Positions 24,673-33,495 of a DNA stretch of 64,000 nucleotides are shown here, in pieces. Source of the stretch: an uncultured Jannaschia sp. (GTDB lineage Bacteria; Pseudomonadota; Alphaproteobacteria; Rhodobacterales; Rhodobacteraceae); assembly GCA_947494145.1 (NCBI GenBank), contig CANLTZ010000012.1, positions 62,001-126,000 of the forward strand. The letters are read 5' to 3'. Under the pieces are notes generated by a model. It had not been told where the DNA came from. It saw only the letters and a program-made list of their open reading frames with translations, and searched no databases. Position 1 is the stretch's first letter, and every line of letters starts with the position of its first letter. A program made the translations under genes and the position numbers.

Positions 24673-25007
24673 AAACAATTTAGTCGTAGTCGTAAGCGTT
24701 TCGGTTCCAGACAAAGATGACTAAAGCAGCCATTGGTCCAATTGCAGCGAAATTCGGCAAAGTCCGCACGCGGGACATTTATCGTCGCCGCCCCCCAAAA
24801 GCCCCTTGATCCAGCCCCACTCATCCTCCGTGACACGTCGCGACACACCTTGACAAGGCATGCCGACAGCCAGCACTCGGGACAGGGGGGGTGTACGGGG
24901 GTGCATGGCATCCGGCGCGGATCGCACGGGCGATCCGGACGACACAACCCTTTGACAACGAAGTTAAAAAGCACCCCAGCCCTTCGGGCCATCAACACGC
25001 CCCAAAA
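24673..25007. other. 335-bp region without a convincing gene, downstream of the ATPase
   Basis: Two overlapping minus-strand frames exist (up to 119 codons) but neither has a ribosome-binding site or a family look, so I call none. The segment from about 24730 to 24775 (AATTCGGCAAAGTCCGCACG and around it) resembles the short Rhodobacteraceae intergenic sequences that carry AAAGTCCGC words; the part from 24830 to 24960 is GC-rich with homopolymer runs. It looks like decayed or imported sequence at the island border. Near 24980-25000 a small AGCCC/GGGC hairpin and, on the minus strand, a T run could end the creatininase operon. Confidence 0.4.
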
Positions 25008-25790
25008 TCACCGTTGCGCCGGCGCGCGCGGGACCGGGGTCGAGACCATGGCGCGGCAAAGCTCCAGGAACCCCGCGGCCTGATATGCGGCCAAGTCGCG
25101 GCCCTTTTCCGCCGTGGCCAGATGCGCTTCGCCCACCACGCCGCTATCGGACAGGTCCGCCGCGATCCAACCGTAAGAGGTTGGTCCGATTGGCGCAATC
25201 GCCGCGTCCTCGGCGGTGGAACGGAAATCCCGCGCGGCCCCCATATCCACCGTCTCTGGCCGGAAAGCCAGCATCAGCGACGTCTCCCGATCCCCCCCAT
25301 GGATGCCGAACTGCGCCTCCTGCGGGCTGAACATGCCGTCGGGCGCACCGAAACTCATCCACTGCGTCTTCACCGCCAGCATCCCGGCCTGCACCCGCAA
25401 TTCCCGGCTCAGGATCGACACAAGATCCAGATTGCCGCCATGGGAATTGACGATCACAATCTTGCGCAATCCCGCCCGCGCCACCGACAGCCCGATTTCC
25501 GTCCAGGCGCGCAAGGCCGTTTCCGCCGTCAGCGTACAGGTCCCCGCAGCCCACAGATGTTCGTTGGACTTGCCCACCGCCTGCACCGGCAGGATCAGCA
25601 AACCCAGATCCGCGGGGCATTGGCGCCGCACCTCCGCCAGCATCCCTTCCGCGATCGACGTATCCGTCCCCACCGGCAGATGGGGCCCATGCTGTTCGAT
25701 GGCCGCCGTAGGCAGAACGACAATCGTCCGGTTTGGATCCAGCCCTGCGAAGTCAGGGGCCCGCAGATCGGACCAGTCCCGCGCGCTCAT
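25008..25790 (-). CDS. Creatininase-family amidohydrolase
   Basis: A 260-residue metal amidohydrolase. The family motifs are visible: VLPTAAIEQHGPHLPVGTD (about residues 25-43), NSHGGN (about 113-118) and a HGGDRET variant of the usual HAGExET (about 165). These supply Zn/Mn ligands. Besides creatinine, members open or deformylate pyrimidine, inosose and peptide amides, so the substrate should not be taken as creatinine. It is the last gene of the nine-gene minus-strand operon and overlaps the oxygenase gene by four bases, which suggests a late hydrolytic step. Confidence 0.88.
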   Translation of the reverse strand: MSARDWSDLRAPDFAGLDPNRTIVVLPTAAIEQHGPHLPVGTDTSIAEGMLAEVRRQCPADLGLLILPVQAVGKSNEHLWAAGTCTLTAETALRAWTEIGLSVARAGLRKIVIVNSHGGNLDLVSILSRELRVQAGMLAVKTQWMSFGAPDGMFSPQEAQFGIHGGDRETSLMLAFRPETVDMGAARDFRSTAEDAAIAPIGPTSYGWIAADLSDSGVVGEAHLATAEKGRDLAAYQAAGFLELCRAMVSTPVPRAPAQR

Positions 25791-26710
25791 GCGACCGGCG
25801 CCTTCGGGGCGTAGGTGGCGTCCAGGCGGCTCATCAAGTAATCCGCCGCCCGGATCGGCGGATACTTCGCCTCGCCCGTCCCGGGCAGGGCCGCGACTAT
25901 GGTGTCTGGGTTCGCCTCTACGAAGAACGCGACGGAGCGGCGCTGGCGCTTAGGCGGCAGCACACGGTGCGGGGTCGAAACATAGATGTCGTTGGTCCAG
26001 CGCATCAGGCAATCGCCGATATTGACGACATAGGCGCCCGGCACATGGGGCACATCCACCCAGTCACCACCGCGGGGGCGCACCTGCAGCCCCGGCTCTC
26101 CGTCGGTCATGAGAAGCGTGATGGCGCCATAATCCGTATGGGCGCCTGCGCCGATTTCCCCCGCCGCCCCGGTGCTTGGCGGGTAATGCAGCAGCCGCAA
26201 GGCCGCCAGGGGCTCTTGGAACAAGCGGTCGAAGTGGTCGTCCACCAGCCCCAGGTCGCGGGCGAAAGCACGGTGCAGCGCCACGCCCTGGGCCAAAGCC
26301 GCGGCGTAATAGGCCAGCATGGTGTCGCGAAAACCCGGCAGATCGGGCCACTGATTGACGCCGCGAAATGGCTCGCCCGCGACGACACGCGGGTCATCGG
26401 GCGCCAGATCGTAGCCAATGTTGAAGCTCTGCTTTGTATCCACTTCGGGCGCGGTTTCATCCAGCGACTCATCGCCCGGCTTGGCCCAACCCCGAAAATG
26501 CGGCGTGTTCAGGATCGACAGCTTGCCCTTGTCCACCTCGGGCAAGGTGAAGAATGCATCCGCCTGGGCAAAGACCGCATCGCGCAGATCGCGCGGCACC
26601 ATCGGGTTTGCGAGTAAAAAGAACCCCGTCTGCCGCACCGCACGCCCCAGATCGGTGACAAAACCATCGGGGTCAGTACCAAACCGCGCCCAATCAAGAA
26701 CGGGGATCAT
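25787..26710 (-). CDS. 2-Oxoglutarate/Fe(II)-dependent oxygenase (isopenicillin-N-synthase type)
   Basis: A 307-residue oxygenase. It starts MIPVLDWARF, the usual N-terminal strand of this group, and carries the iron facial triad as HTD (GAHTDYGAITLLM, about residues 190-200) and the distal His in TPHRVLPP, with the RxS motif that binds 2-oxoglutarate in RRSVAFF. The same fold includes thymine 7-hydroxylase, which oxidises a pyrimidine methyl group; that is one reason to suspect a pyrimidine here. The start was moved to ATG 26710, which overlaps the stop of the upstream gene; the open frame further upstream lies in that gene. Confidence 0.9.
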   Translation of the reverse strand: MIPVLDWARFGTDPDGFVTDLGRAVRQTGFFLLANPMVPRDLRDAVFAQADAFFTLPEVDKGKLSILNTPHFRGWAKPGDESLDETAPEVDTKQSFNIGYDLAPDDPRVVAGEPFRGVNQWPDLPGFRDTMLAYYAAALAQGVALHRAFARDLGLVDDHFDRLFQEPLAALRLLHYPPSTGAAGEIGAGAHTDYGAITLLMTDGEPGLQVRPRGGDWVDVPHVPGAYVVNIGDCLMRWTNDIYVSTPHRVLPPKRQRRSVAFFVEANPDTIVAALPGTGEAKYPPIRAADYLMSRLDATYAPKAPVA

Positions 26711-27300
26711 GCGCACATCCTGTCTACCTTTGCGGCCACCTTTGCCAGATGCTTCGCCCGGCTCTCGGCGGATGAGCTGTCCATCAGATGATTCGCCGTA
26801 TAATACGTCCGACACCTCTTGGCACAAATGGCCCGCACCCCGCGCGTCAGCGTCCGCTTGCCCGGCGCGCCGATGATCTGGGTCAACCACCAAGACGCCC
26901 CGCAGGTGGTGAAGACGCCCATCCGCGTGATGTTGGTAAGGCCCGGTTTGATATCTTCGCCGTCCTTGGGCATGATAAAGGCCACACCCGGTACCAGCAC
27001 CCGGTCCAACCAGCCCTTCAACATCGCCGGCAATCCATACCACCAGGTCGGGTAGACGAAGATAAGCGTATCCGCCCATTGCAGGTCCGCCACGTCTTGG
27101 GCCACGGGCTCGATATTGGCGGCCTCGTCCAGATAGATGTCCCATTCATGGGCCGTCAGCACCGGTGAGAAATTCGACCGATAAAGGTCACGCACCCGGT
27201 ATTCCGCACCGGCCGCCTCCAGCCGCTCGGTCACCACCCCCAGAATGGCCGCGGAGAAGCTGTCTTGCTTGGGGTGGGCAAACACGATCAAGGCCCGCAT
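26707..27300 (-). CDS. NAD(P)H oxidoreductase, flavodoxin-like fold (copy 2)
   Basis: A 197-residue flavodoxin_2 protein of the NQO/MdaB group. The opening MRALIVFAHPKQDSFSAAIL gives the FMN/FAD phosphate loop; the central FVYPTWWYGLPAMLKGWLDRV is the conserved YPxWWxxxPAxLKGWxDRV motif, and TTCGASWW lies at the expected isoalloxazine-contact position. It reduces quinones, flavins or an oxygenase partner with NAD(P)H. It is a paralogue of the gene just upstream. ATG 27300 is used; a TTG one codon earlier is possible. The junction to the upstream gene is TGATG. Confidence 0.88.
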   Translation of the reverse strand: MRALIVFAHPKQDSFSAAILGVVTERLEAAGAEYRVRDLYRSNFSPVLTAHEWDIYLDEAANIEPVAQDVADLQWADTLIFVYPTWWYGLPAMLKGWLDRVLVPGVAFIMPKDGEDIKPGLTNITRMGVFTTCGASWWLTQIIGAPGKRTLTRGVRAICAKRCRTYYTANHLMDSSSAESRAKHLAKVAAKVDRMCA

Positions 27301-27881
27301 CAAAACGCCCCCAATGTGCGCTCGACGCGGCCCATAAACCGGGCGCGGTCCCCTTTGGTGGCCCGGTTCATGTCATAAAGCGCAAGGTACTTCATCGACC
27401 GCGGCTGGCACACATAGCGCACCGCCCGCGTCACACAGCAGCGCGGCGGATCGCCCGCCAGGATCGCCCGCATTCGTGTGCCGCCATAGGTCGTTACCGC
27501 CGCCAAGCGCCTGATCTTGGTCAGATTGGGCCGCACATTCCCGTCCACCAGCTTGAAGGACACGCCCGGCAGAAAGACCCTGTCCAGAAAACCCTTCAGC
27601 ATCGCCGGATAGCCGAAATTCCAGACCGGGAAAACCATCACCAGCACGTCGGCAGCTTGCAGGCGCTCCACATAAAGCCGCACGGCGTCGATATTGCCGG
27701 GCTCATCGTGATAGCCACGCCGCTCCGCTTCACTCAACACGGGGTCGAAGCCTTCGGCGTACAGGTCGCAATCGTCCACCTCCCATCCGCGGCCCTGCAA
27801 CACCTCCACCGTTTTCGCGTGAAGCGCCGCATTAAAACTGTCGGGCACCGGGTGGGCCGCGAGCACAAGCGCCCGGGTCAT
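27300..27881 (-). CDS. NAD(P)H oxidoreductase, flavodoxin-like fold (copy 1)
   Basis: A 193-residue member of the same family as the next gene: MTRALVLAAHPVPDSFNAAL at the start, FPVWNFGYPAMLKGFLDRVF in the middle and TTYGGTRMR for the flavin contact. The ATG at 27881 is preceded by AAGGAGG six bases upstream, so the ATG five codons earlier is rejected. Two tandem reductases in one catabolic operon suggest either a heteromeric enzyme or two electron-consuming steps. Confidence 0.88.
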   Translation of the reverse strand: MTRALVLAAHPVPDSFNAALHAKTVEVLQGRGWEVDDCDLYAEGFDPVLSEAERRGYHDEPGNIDAVRLYVERLQAADVLVMVFPVWNFGYPAMLKGFLDRVFLPGVSFKLVDGNVRPNLTKIRRLAAVTTYGGTRMRAILAGDPPRCCVTRAVRYVCQPRSMKYLALYDMNRATKGDRARFMGRVERTLGAF

Positions 27882-27886
27882 GGCTG

Positions 27887-27940
27887 CCTCCTTCATCCTG
27901 GCTCAAATACTCCGGGGAGCGCGAGGGGCTGGCCCCTCGC
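27887..27940 (+). repeat. Palindromic dispersed repeat, copy B
   Basis: CTTCATCCTGGCTC then AAATACTCCGGGGAG (27905-27919), then the near-perfect palindrome GCGAGGGGCTGGCCCCTCGC (27921-27940). It matches copies at 6909-6941 and 17396-17446. Here it sits inside the catabolic operon, in the 74-base gap between the FAD oxidase and the first reductase gene, where its stem could modulate downstream expression. Confidence 0.75.
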
Positions 27941-27955
27941 TCCGCCCCGCTCAAA

Positions 27956-29350
27956 TCACTCCGCCGCCTGCAATTTCGGATAGGCGTACATCTCGGCATA
28001 ATCCCAATCGGGGTCGTCCCAGGCGATCATCTTGCCGGGGTTCAGCAACCCCTTCGGGTCCGCCTCGCGCTTGAACGCCAATTGCCGGTCATCCACCGAT
28101 TGCCGCCCGCCTTCTTCCAGCGTGTAGCGATGGGGGTTGAAAATCATCGCGCCCGCGTCTTCGTGCATCCGAACGATTTCATCGAGACGTTCCTCGGTGG
28201 TGAACTTCACCAGCGACAGCCCCGCGAACATGACCTTCCCGTTTTCCTTGAGCACTTCGAGATGCTGCAAAACCTCGGGCGAGAGCGCGTCGCGCATCTG
28301 CTCAATCAATTCCAGATGCTGCGGGAAACCGTAGCGCACTTGCAGATAGGTGATGGACGGATCCACTTTCAGCGCGCGCAGGGTCGTGTGGTTCCAGCCA
28401 TACTCAAAAACCGGGCCAGGGGTGCGGGCCCAATCGTGATCGTCGTGGCGATAGATCAGCTTCATATGCGGGCGGCGGCCCAAGAAAGTCATGAAGCCCT
28501 CTATGGAATGGGGAGCCACCATCAGGCCGATCATGTTGTCGCCGGGTTCCACGTAAGGGGCGACGCGCTGGAAGTAGTCTTTGGCGACGGGTGCTTCGAA
28601 CACGGTGGCCAGCTTGATCAGAATGCCGTCTTCGTTGGCCAGTTCTTCGGCGAAGCGCGCGGCGTCCATGAAGTCGTCGCAGGTCAGGAACATCTCGACC
28701 CAGTCATAGGCGGGGGCAAGCGGCATCTCGATTTCAGTGATGATGCCATTGGTGCCATAGGCGTGGCTGACGCGGGCCAGTTCTTCGCCGCGGAATTCGA
28801 GGATGCGCGGCTCGGCCTCCATCGTGACGACGCGCAGACGGATGATGTTGCCCAGATCGCGCAAACTGCCCCACGTGCAGGAGCCGACGCCGCCGGACCC
28901 GCCCGCGATGAACCCGCCGATTGTGGCCGTGGCCCAGGTGGAGCTGAACATGCGGATTTCCTGGCCCGAATGGTCCTTGCAGGCCGCGTCCAGGTCTTTC
29001 AGCAGAACGCCCGGTTCTGTGATCACACGACCCGGGTGGATTTCCTTGACGTTGTTCATGTGGTGCAGATGCAGGACGCAGCCACCTTCCAGGGGCATGG
29101 CCTGGCCGTAATTGCCGGTACCTGCGCCGCGGGTGGTGACCGGCACGTCATGTTCGAAACAGACCTTCAGCACCTCGATCACCTCGGCCTCGGATTTGGG
29201 CGAGACGACGAAATCGGCCTCCACATGGTCCAGGCGGGATTTGAGGACGGGGGAATACCAGAAGAAATCGCGCGATTTGGCGCGGATGGCTGCATCCGAT
29301 TGTTCGATATCGAGATGGGCCAGGGCGGCTTTTGCGGCGTCGATATTCAT
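27956..29350 (-). CDS. FAD-binding oxidase/dehydrogenase (GlcD/vanillyl-oxidase type)
   Basis: A 464-residue flavoenzyme. The FAD_binding_4 (PCMH) domain spans about residues 40-220 with VPVTTRGAGTGNYGQAMPLE as the pyrophosphate loop and GGFIAGGSGGVGSCTWGSLR as the second FAD block. The C-terminal part ends AFKREADPKGLLNPGKMIAW, a signature of D-lactate/glycolate-type dehydrogenases. It would oxidise an alcohol, hydroxyacid or amine intermediate. ATG 29350 overlaps the stop of the deaminase gene (ATGA). No Cys or His in the usual covalent-FAD position could be assigned with certainty. Confidence 0.87.
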   Translation of the reverse strand: MNIDAAKAALAHLDIEQSDAAIRAKSRDFFWYSPVLKSRLDHVEADFVVSPKSEAEVIEVLKVCFEHDVPVTTRGAGTGNYGQAMPLEGGCVLHLHHMNNVKEIHPGRVITEPGVLLKDLDAACKDHSGQEIRMFSSTWATATIGGFIAGGSGGVGSCTWGSLRDLGNIIRLRVVTMEAEPRILEFRGEELARVSHAYGTNGIITEIEMPLAPAYDWVEMFLTCDDFMDAARFAEELANEDGILIKLATVFEAPVAKDYFQRVAPYVEPGDNMIGLMVAPHSIEGFMTFLGRRPHMKLIYRHDDHDWARTPGPVFEYGWNHTTLRALKVDPSITYLQVRYGFPQHLELIEQMRDALSPEVLQHLEVLKENGKVMFAGLSLVKFTTEERLDEIVRMHEDAGAMIFNPHRYTLEEGGRQSVDDRQLAFKREADPKGLLNPGKMIAWDDPDWDYAEMYAYPKLQAAE

Positions 29351-30606
29351 AGGCTCCCCCAGAGATGGTCGAGTTCGGAATAATCGGGCAGGGTGCGGTC
29401 GATCTGCGCCCCCGCCCGCAGCACGATACGGTCCGATTGCGGCCGGGCGAAAAGCTCGGTCCATTCCCGGGCCTTGAAGATCACCAGATCCGCCGGGTCA
29501 CCCTTTGCAAACGTCTGTTTGGTGAAGCCGCAGGTATCCGTGGGCATAGCGATGAAGGCATCTACCCAATCGGTGCGCGAATGGTCCAGATGGGCGATGC
29601 GCGTGGCCTGGCGCATAACCTCCAGCATATCCAGATCGCCATAGGCATAGAACGGGTCGCGCGTGTTATCGGAGGCGAAGCTGACCGGAATGCCCCGGTC
29701 GCGCATTTCGTGGACCAGCGTGACGCCCCGCCCGCGCGGCGTGCCGTGCCCGCGATCTTGCAGATAGAGGTTGCACATCGGCAGGCTGACCACGTTGATC
29801 CCGGCCTTGGCCACCAGATCCAGCGTGTCGAGCGCGCGGGCCTCATCCTGGGTGGACAACGAACAGCAATGGCCGACCGTGACGGGTGCGGCGAAGCCGG
29901 TTTCCAGTACGGTTTCCGCGATCAGGCGGAGCGTCTCAGAGGTCGGGTCCATGGTTTCGTCGACGTGAAAGTCGGCGTGGAGGTTGCGCGCCTCGGCCAG
30001 CCGGAAAAAGCCCAGCAGCCGGTCTTTCAGGTCGGGCACCGGATAGGTGACCATGCCCAACACGCCGCCATGTTCCGCCACCAGATCGGCGGTCACACGG
30101 AAATCACCGTCTTCGGAGAAGCTATCGCAGCCGATGAGGCAGACGCCTTGCAGGTCGATGCGGCCCCGCCATTCGTCGCGCAGTTCGGCGAATAGGGGCC
30201 AGGTGATTTGCGGCTGGGGTGGGATGGAATCCAGATGGGTGCGGATCGCCCGCGTCCCGTGGGCATAGGCGGATTTCAGGGCGAATTCGATCCGGGGGCG
30301 CAGGTCTTGGGCAGACCAATTGGCGTGGTCGGCGCGCACGGTGGTCAGCGCGCCCATGAACGACCCGTCGGGATTGGACGCGCGGGGCCAGATATGACCC
30401 TTGTCCAGATGGGTGTGCATGTCGGTGAAGCAGGGCAGCACCATGGCACGGCCCATGTCGATGCTCTGGCCCGGCTGGTCTGTGATCACACCATCCGCGA
30501 TATGCAGATCGGTGCGGACCAAATCGCCAGTTTGGTCGAGCAGGTGGGCAGGGACGGTGACGTTTGAAAGGGTGATAGGGCCGCTGGGCAAAGCGCGAAA
30601 GTCCAT
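29347..30606 (-). CDS. Cytosine-deaminase-like amidohydrolase
   Basis: A 419-residue amidohydrolase-superfamily enzyme. Metal ligands: HTHLDKGH (about residues 62-69), the His of HADFHVDE (about 207-214), VGHCCSLS (about 240) and the Asp of FASDNTRDPF (about 310). This is the CodA/isopropylammelide-amidohydrolase group, which removes an amino group from cytosine-like or triazine rings. Beside the importer it probably performs the first step on the imported ring. The start ATG at 30606 overlaps the permease stop (TGATG). Confidence 0.85.
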   Translation of the reverse strand: MDFRALPSGPITLSNVTVPAHLLDQTGDLVRTDLHIADGVITDQPGQSIDMGRAMVLPCFTDMHTHLDKGHIWPRASNPDGSFMGALTTVRADHANWSAQDLRPRIEFALKSAYAHGTRAIRTHLDSIPPQPQITWPLFAELRDEWRGRIDLQGVCLIGCDSFSEDGDFRVTADLVAEHGGVLGMVTYPVPDLKDRLLGFFRLAEARNLHADFHVDETMDPTSETLRLIAETVLETGFAAPVTVGHCCSLSTQDEARALDTLDLVAKAGINVVSLPMCNLYLQDRGHGTPRGRGVTLVHEMRDRGIPVSFASDNTRDPFYAYGDLDMLEVMRQATRIAHLDHSRTDWVDAFIAMPTDTCGFTKQTFAKGDPADLVIFKAREWTELFARPQSDRIVLRAGAQIDRTLPDYSELDHLWGSL

Positions 30607-31469
30607 CAACCCTCCCGCTTTAGGGCGGATTCGTGCCACTTGCGCAGCAGCATATGCGACAGCAGCGACAAGGCCGCGAAGATGAAGACCCCCATGGCGG
30701 CCACGATGGCAAGGGCCGCGAACATTCGCGCGATGTTGAGCCTGTAGCCCGCCTCTTGGATGCGGAAGGCCAGCCCCGTGCCCACACCGCCGGTGCCCGC
30801 CACAAGCTCGGCCACGACGGCGCCGATCAAGCTGAGCCCGCCCGCGATTTTCAGCCCGCCCAGAAAGTAGGGCAAGGCAGACGGTAATTGCAGCATCCAG
30901 AGCTTTTGCCACCGTGACGCGCCATAGATGCGGAAGAGGTCGCGCAAATTGTGGTCGACGGAGTTGAGGCCAAGCGTGGTGGATGACAGGACGGGAAAGA
31001 AGGCCACGATCCACGCGCAAAGGAGCATTCCGACGGTTTTGGATTCGACATAGATGAAGATGAGCGGCGCGATGGCCACGACCGGCGTCACCTGCAAGAT
31101 GACCGCATAGGGGTAAAGCGAGAGTTCGACCATCTTGGATTGGTTGAACAAAATCGCCAAGCCCGCGCCGCCCACGACGGCAATGACCAGCGCCATGAGC
31201 GTGATGCGCCCGGTCAGCAGGGCCGCATCCCACAGAATGGGCCAATCCCCGGTCAGCGAGCCCCAGACGCGGTCCGGCCCCGGCAGAATGAAATGGGGGA
31301 TTTCGTTCCAGACGACAATGCGGTCCCAAAGCCAGATCATCAGGATCATAACGGCGACGGGCAGCAGATAACGCGCGGTTGCCTCGATCTTACGCTTGCG
31401 CGCACGCCGTGCTTCTTCGGCGTCGACCACGGGCTTGCCCATTGGTCCGGTCAGGGGGGCGTCGGTCAT
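30606..31469 (-). CDS. ABC transporter permease (nitrate/taurine/pyrimidine type)
   Basis: A 287-residue permease of the SsuC/TauC/ThiX group with six membrane segments from about residue 32 (LLPVAVMILMIWLWDRIVVW). The EAA loop is FRIYGASRWQKLWMLQLPSALPYFLGGLK (about residues 180-208), and GGVGTGLAF follows. ATG 31469 overlaps the ATPase stop; the earlier ATG is within the ATPase gene. It works with the next two genes as an importer for a small nitrogen compound. Confidence 0.88.
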   Translation of the reverse strand: MTDAPLTGPMGKPVVDAEEARRARKRKIEATARYLLPVAVMILMIWLWDRIVVWNEIPHFILPGPDRVWGSLTGDWPILWDAALLTGRITLMALVIAVVGGAGLAILFNQSKMVELSLYPYAVILQVTPVVAIAPLIFIYVESKTVGMLLCAWIVAFFPVLSSTTLGLNSVDHNLRDLFRIYGASRWQKLWMLQLPSALPYFLGGLKIAGGLSLIGAVVAELVAGTGGVGTGLAFRIQEAGYRLNIARMFAALAIVAAMGVFIFAALSLLSHMLLRKWHESALKREG

Positions 31470-32245
31470 GCGGCCTCCATGGCGTGTTCCAGCGCTTTGG
31501 ATGCTGCGCGGCAATGGGCGGCGTATTCGGCGGAGGTTCGGAACTCTTCGTCGCGCGGATATGGCGCATCCACGCGCACTTCTTCGATCACGCGGCCCGG
31601 GCGGGCGGCCATGACGACGATGCGGTCAGACAGGAACACGCTTTCGAACACGGAATGGGTCACGAAGATCACGGTACAGCCAATGCGGGCCTGCATTTCC
31701 AGCAGATCGTTGTTGAGCTTGAAGCGCGTGATTTCATCGAGCGCGGCAAAGGGTTCATCCATCAAAATCAGCTTGGGCTGCGTAACCATGGCCCGCGCGA
31801 TCGACACGCGCATCTTCATGCCGCCCGACAATTCGCGCGGATAGGAATTCTGAAACTTGTCCAACCCCACCAATTTCAACGCATCCAGAATGTCATCCCT
31901 GACACTGGTGTAGGATTTCCCCTCCAGCCGGAAGGGCAGATAGACGTTCTGGGACACGGTGGCCCAGGGCATCAAGGTCGGTTCCTGAAAGACGACGCCC
32001 AGGTCACCATCCTTGCGCGGTTCGTCCCATTCGATGCGGCCCGATGTGGGCTCCGACAGGCCGGCGATCAGGCGCAGGGCCGTGGACTTTCCGCAGCCCG
32101 ACGGCCCCAATAGCGAGATGAAATCCCCGGCACGCACACTGAGCGACATGTCCTTCAACGCCTGGACATCACCGGGGAAGACCTTGTCCACGGCATTGAC
32201 GCGCAGAACCTCTGCGCGATCATCGAACGGGGCGACTTTTCGCAT
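31466..32245 (-). CDS. ABC transporter ATP-binding protein (SsuB/TauB/ThiZ type)
   Basis: A 259-residue ATPase. Walker A GPSGCGKST (about residues 46-54), VFQEPTLMPWATV Q-loop, LSGGMKMRVSIARAM signature, LILMDEPFAALDE Walker B and VTHSVFESV switch are complete. ATG 32245 is preferred because GAGGTGA lies just upstream; the ATG 96 bases earlier falls inside the binding-protein gene. Confidence 0.9.
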   Translation of the reverse strand: MRKVAPFDDRAEVLRVNAVDKVFPGDVQALKDMSLSVRAGDFISLLGPSGCGKSTALRLIAGLSEPTSGRIEWDEPRKDGDLGVVFQEPTLMPWATVSQNVYLPFRLEGKSYTSVRDDILDALKLVGLDKFQNSYPRELSGGMKMRVSIARAMVTQPKLILMDEPFAALDEITRFKLNNDLLEMQARIGCTVIFVTHSVFESVFLSDRIVVMAARPGRVIEEVRVDAPYPRDEEFRTSAEYAAHCRAASKALEHAMEAA

Positions 32246-32294
32246 CTTCACCTCGGGCTTCGGGCGGCCATAGGGGGCCGCCCGGATGTCGGCC

Positions 32295-33287
32295 TTACTG
32301 GTCCTTGATTTCCTTGCCGACACCCTTGTTGGTGAATTCAAGCGTGTAGGAGGCCTGCCAATTCACATCCTCTTCGATCACGCCCGCATCGACCATCTTC
32401 TGGAAGAAATCGCCGATCACCTCATCGGTCATGGACCCGATGCCAAGCTCTAGCGCGGGGCCGCTATCCACGATGCCTTCTTCGCGCATCATGTTCTTGG
32501 CGAAGTCGATCTTGTCCTGGGTCATGTCGGCATTGGCTTCCAGGATCAGCGCGTCAGCAGCCGAGGAATCGCCGTATAGGTAATTGTACCATCCCGTCAG
32601 CGAGCCATCGACGAAGCATTCGACCACTTCGGGTGAATTGTCGATGGTGGCCTGCATCGTCTCGATCGTGGTGGCGTAGGACGAATAGCCATTGTCGGCG
32701 ATCAGGAAGACGTTGGGCGTGAAGCCCGCTTCCTTTTGTACCAGATAGGGCTCGGACGACAGATAGCCCTGCATCGCCGTGTCGGTATTGGCGATGAAGG
32801 GCGCCGGGTTGAACGTATAGGGCTGGCGCTGTTCGGCGGTGAAGCCGTGGGCCGCGATCATCCACTGATAATAGCTGGAAAAGCCGTTGTCGCCGATAAG
32901 CAGGGTCTTGTCCTTCAGGTCCTCCCAGCTTTCCACATCCGGGTGCGCCACGATGACCTGCGGGTGCTTCTGGAAGATGGCGGCGACGGCCACGACCGGG
33001 ATTTCTTCCTTCACGGCATTGAAGGCCTGCAACATATCGCCGCCCATGTGGAACTGGATGCGGTCGGCAAGCATCAGAGCGCGGTTGTTCACCTGCGGCC
33101 CGCCCGACACGATGGTCACATCAAGCCCACATTCATTGTAGGTGCCATCGGCCACCGATTGGTAGAAGCCGCCATGCTCTGCCTGGGCCAGCCAGTTGGT
33201 GCCGAAGGTGACGGGCGTCAGGTCTTGAGCAAAAGCGGCGGCGGGCAGAAGGGCGCAGGCCGCGGCGATGGGCGTGAGTTTCGTCAT
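32295..33287 (-). CDS. NMT1/THI5-like ABC transporter substrate-binding protein
   Basis: A 330-residue periplasmic protein. A signal peptide ends near AAFAQ-DL (residue 21). The mature part opens LTPVTFGTNWLAQAEHGGFY, the NMT1/THI5 pattern (TNWxAxAEHGGFYQA), which in characterised members binds pyrimidines such as HMP or formylaminopyrimidine. GGPQVNNRALML and SWEDLKDKTLLIGDNGFSSYY are further family blocks. It is the first gene of the operon; GGGGAG precedes ATG 33287. Together with the deaminase this is the strongest hint that the imported compound is pyrimidine-like. Confidence 0.88.
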   Translation of the reverse strand: MTKLTPIAAACALLPAAAFAQDLTPVTFGTNWLAQAEHGGFYQSVADGTYNECGLDVTIVSGGPQVNNRALMLADRIQFHMGGDMLQAFNAVKEEIPVVAVAAIFQKHPQVIVAHPDVESWEDLKDKTLLIGDNGFSSYYQWMIAAHGFTAEQRQPYTFNPAPFIANTDTAMQGYLSSEPYLVQKEAGFTPNVFLIADNGYSSYATTIETMQATIDNSPEVVECFVDGSLTGWYNYLYGDSSAADALILEANADMTQDKIDFAKNMMREEGIVDSGPALELGIGSMTDEVIGDFFQKMVDAGVIEEDVNWQASYTLEFTNKGVGKEIKDQ

Positions 33288-33495
33288 TGTGCAGTCTCCC
33301 CAGAATGGCACGTTGAACGTCGCGTGACAGACTCCGCGCCGAAGCGGCGAAGGGAAGCGGACGGACGTGCGCGCCGACCTCGGAGTGATTGGTTTCGAGG
33401 CGAGCGCTCAGTCTTTGTGCACATGTCCCGGGATTCGGGCAAGTTTGTTAACGCGGCCTCTGGCGCGTCCGGCGAGCGCACCCGAAGATGCGCCC

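Noticed and set aside
24721-24945. 74-codon minus-strand frame with TEDEWGWIKGLL, thought to be a transposase remnant
   Set aside because: The similarity to DDE-transposase N-termini is too short and there are no inverted ends or target duplications that I can see.
28082-29383. 433-codon plus-strand open frame
   Set aside because: Antisense shadow of the FAD oxidase gene, whose FAD motifs are convincing.
33416-33423. TGTGCACA palindrome as a regulator site of the heterocycle operon
   Set aside because: An eight-base palindrome alone is expected by chance and no flanking symmetry was found.
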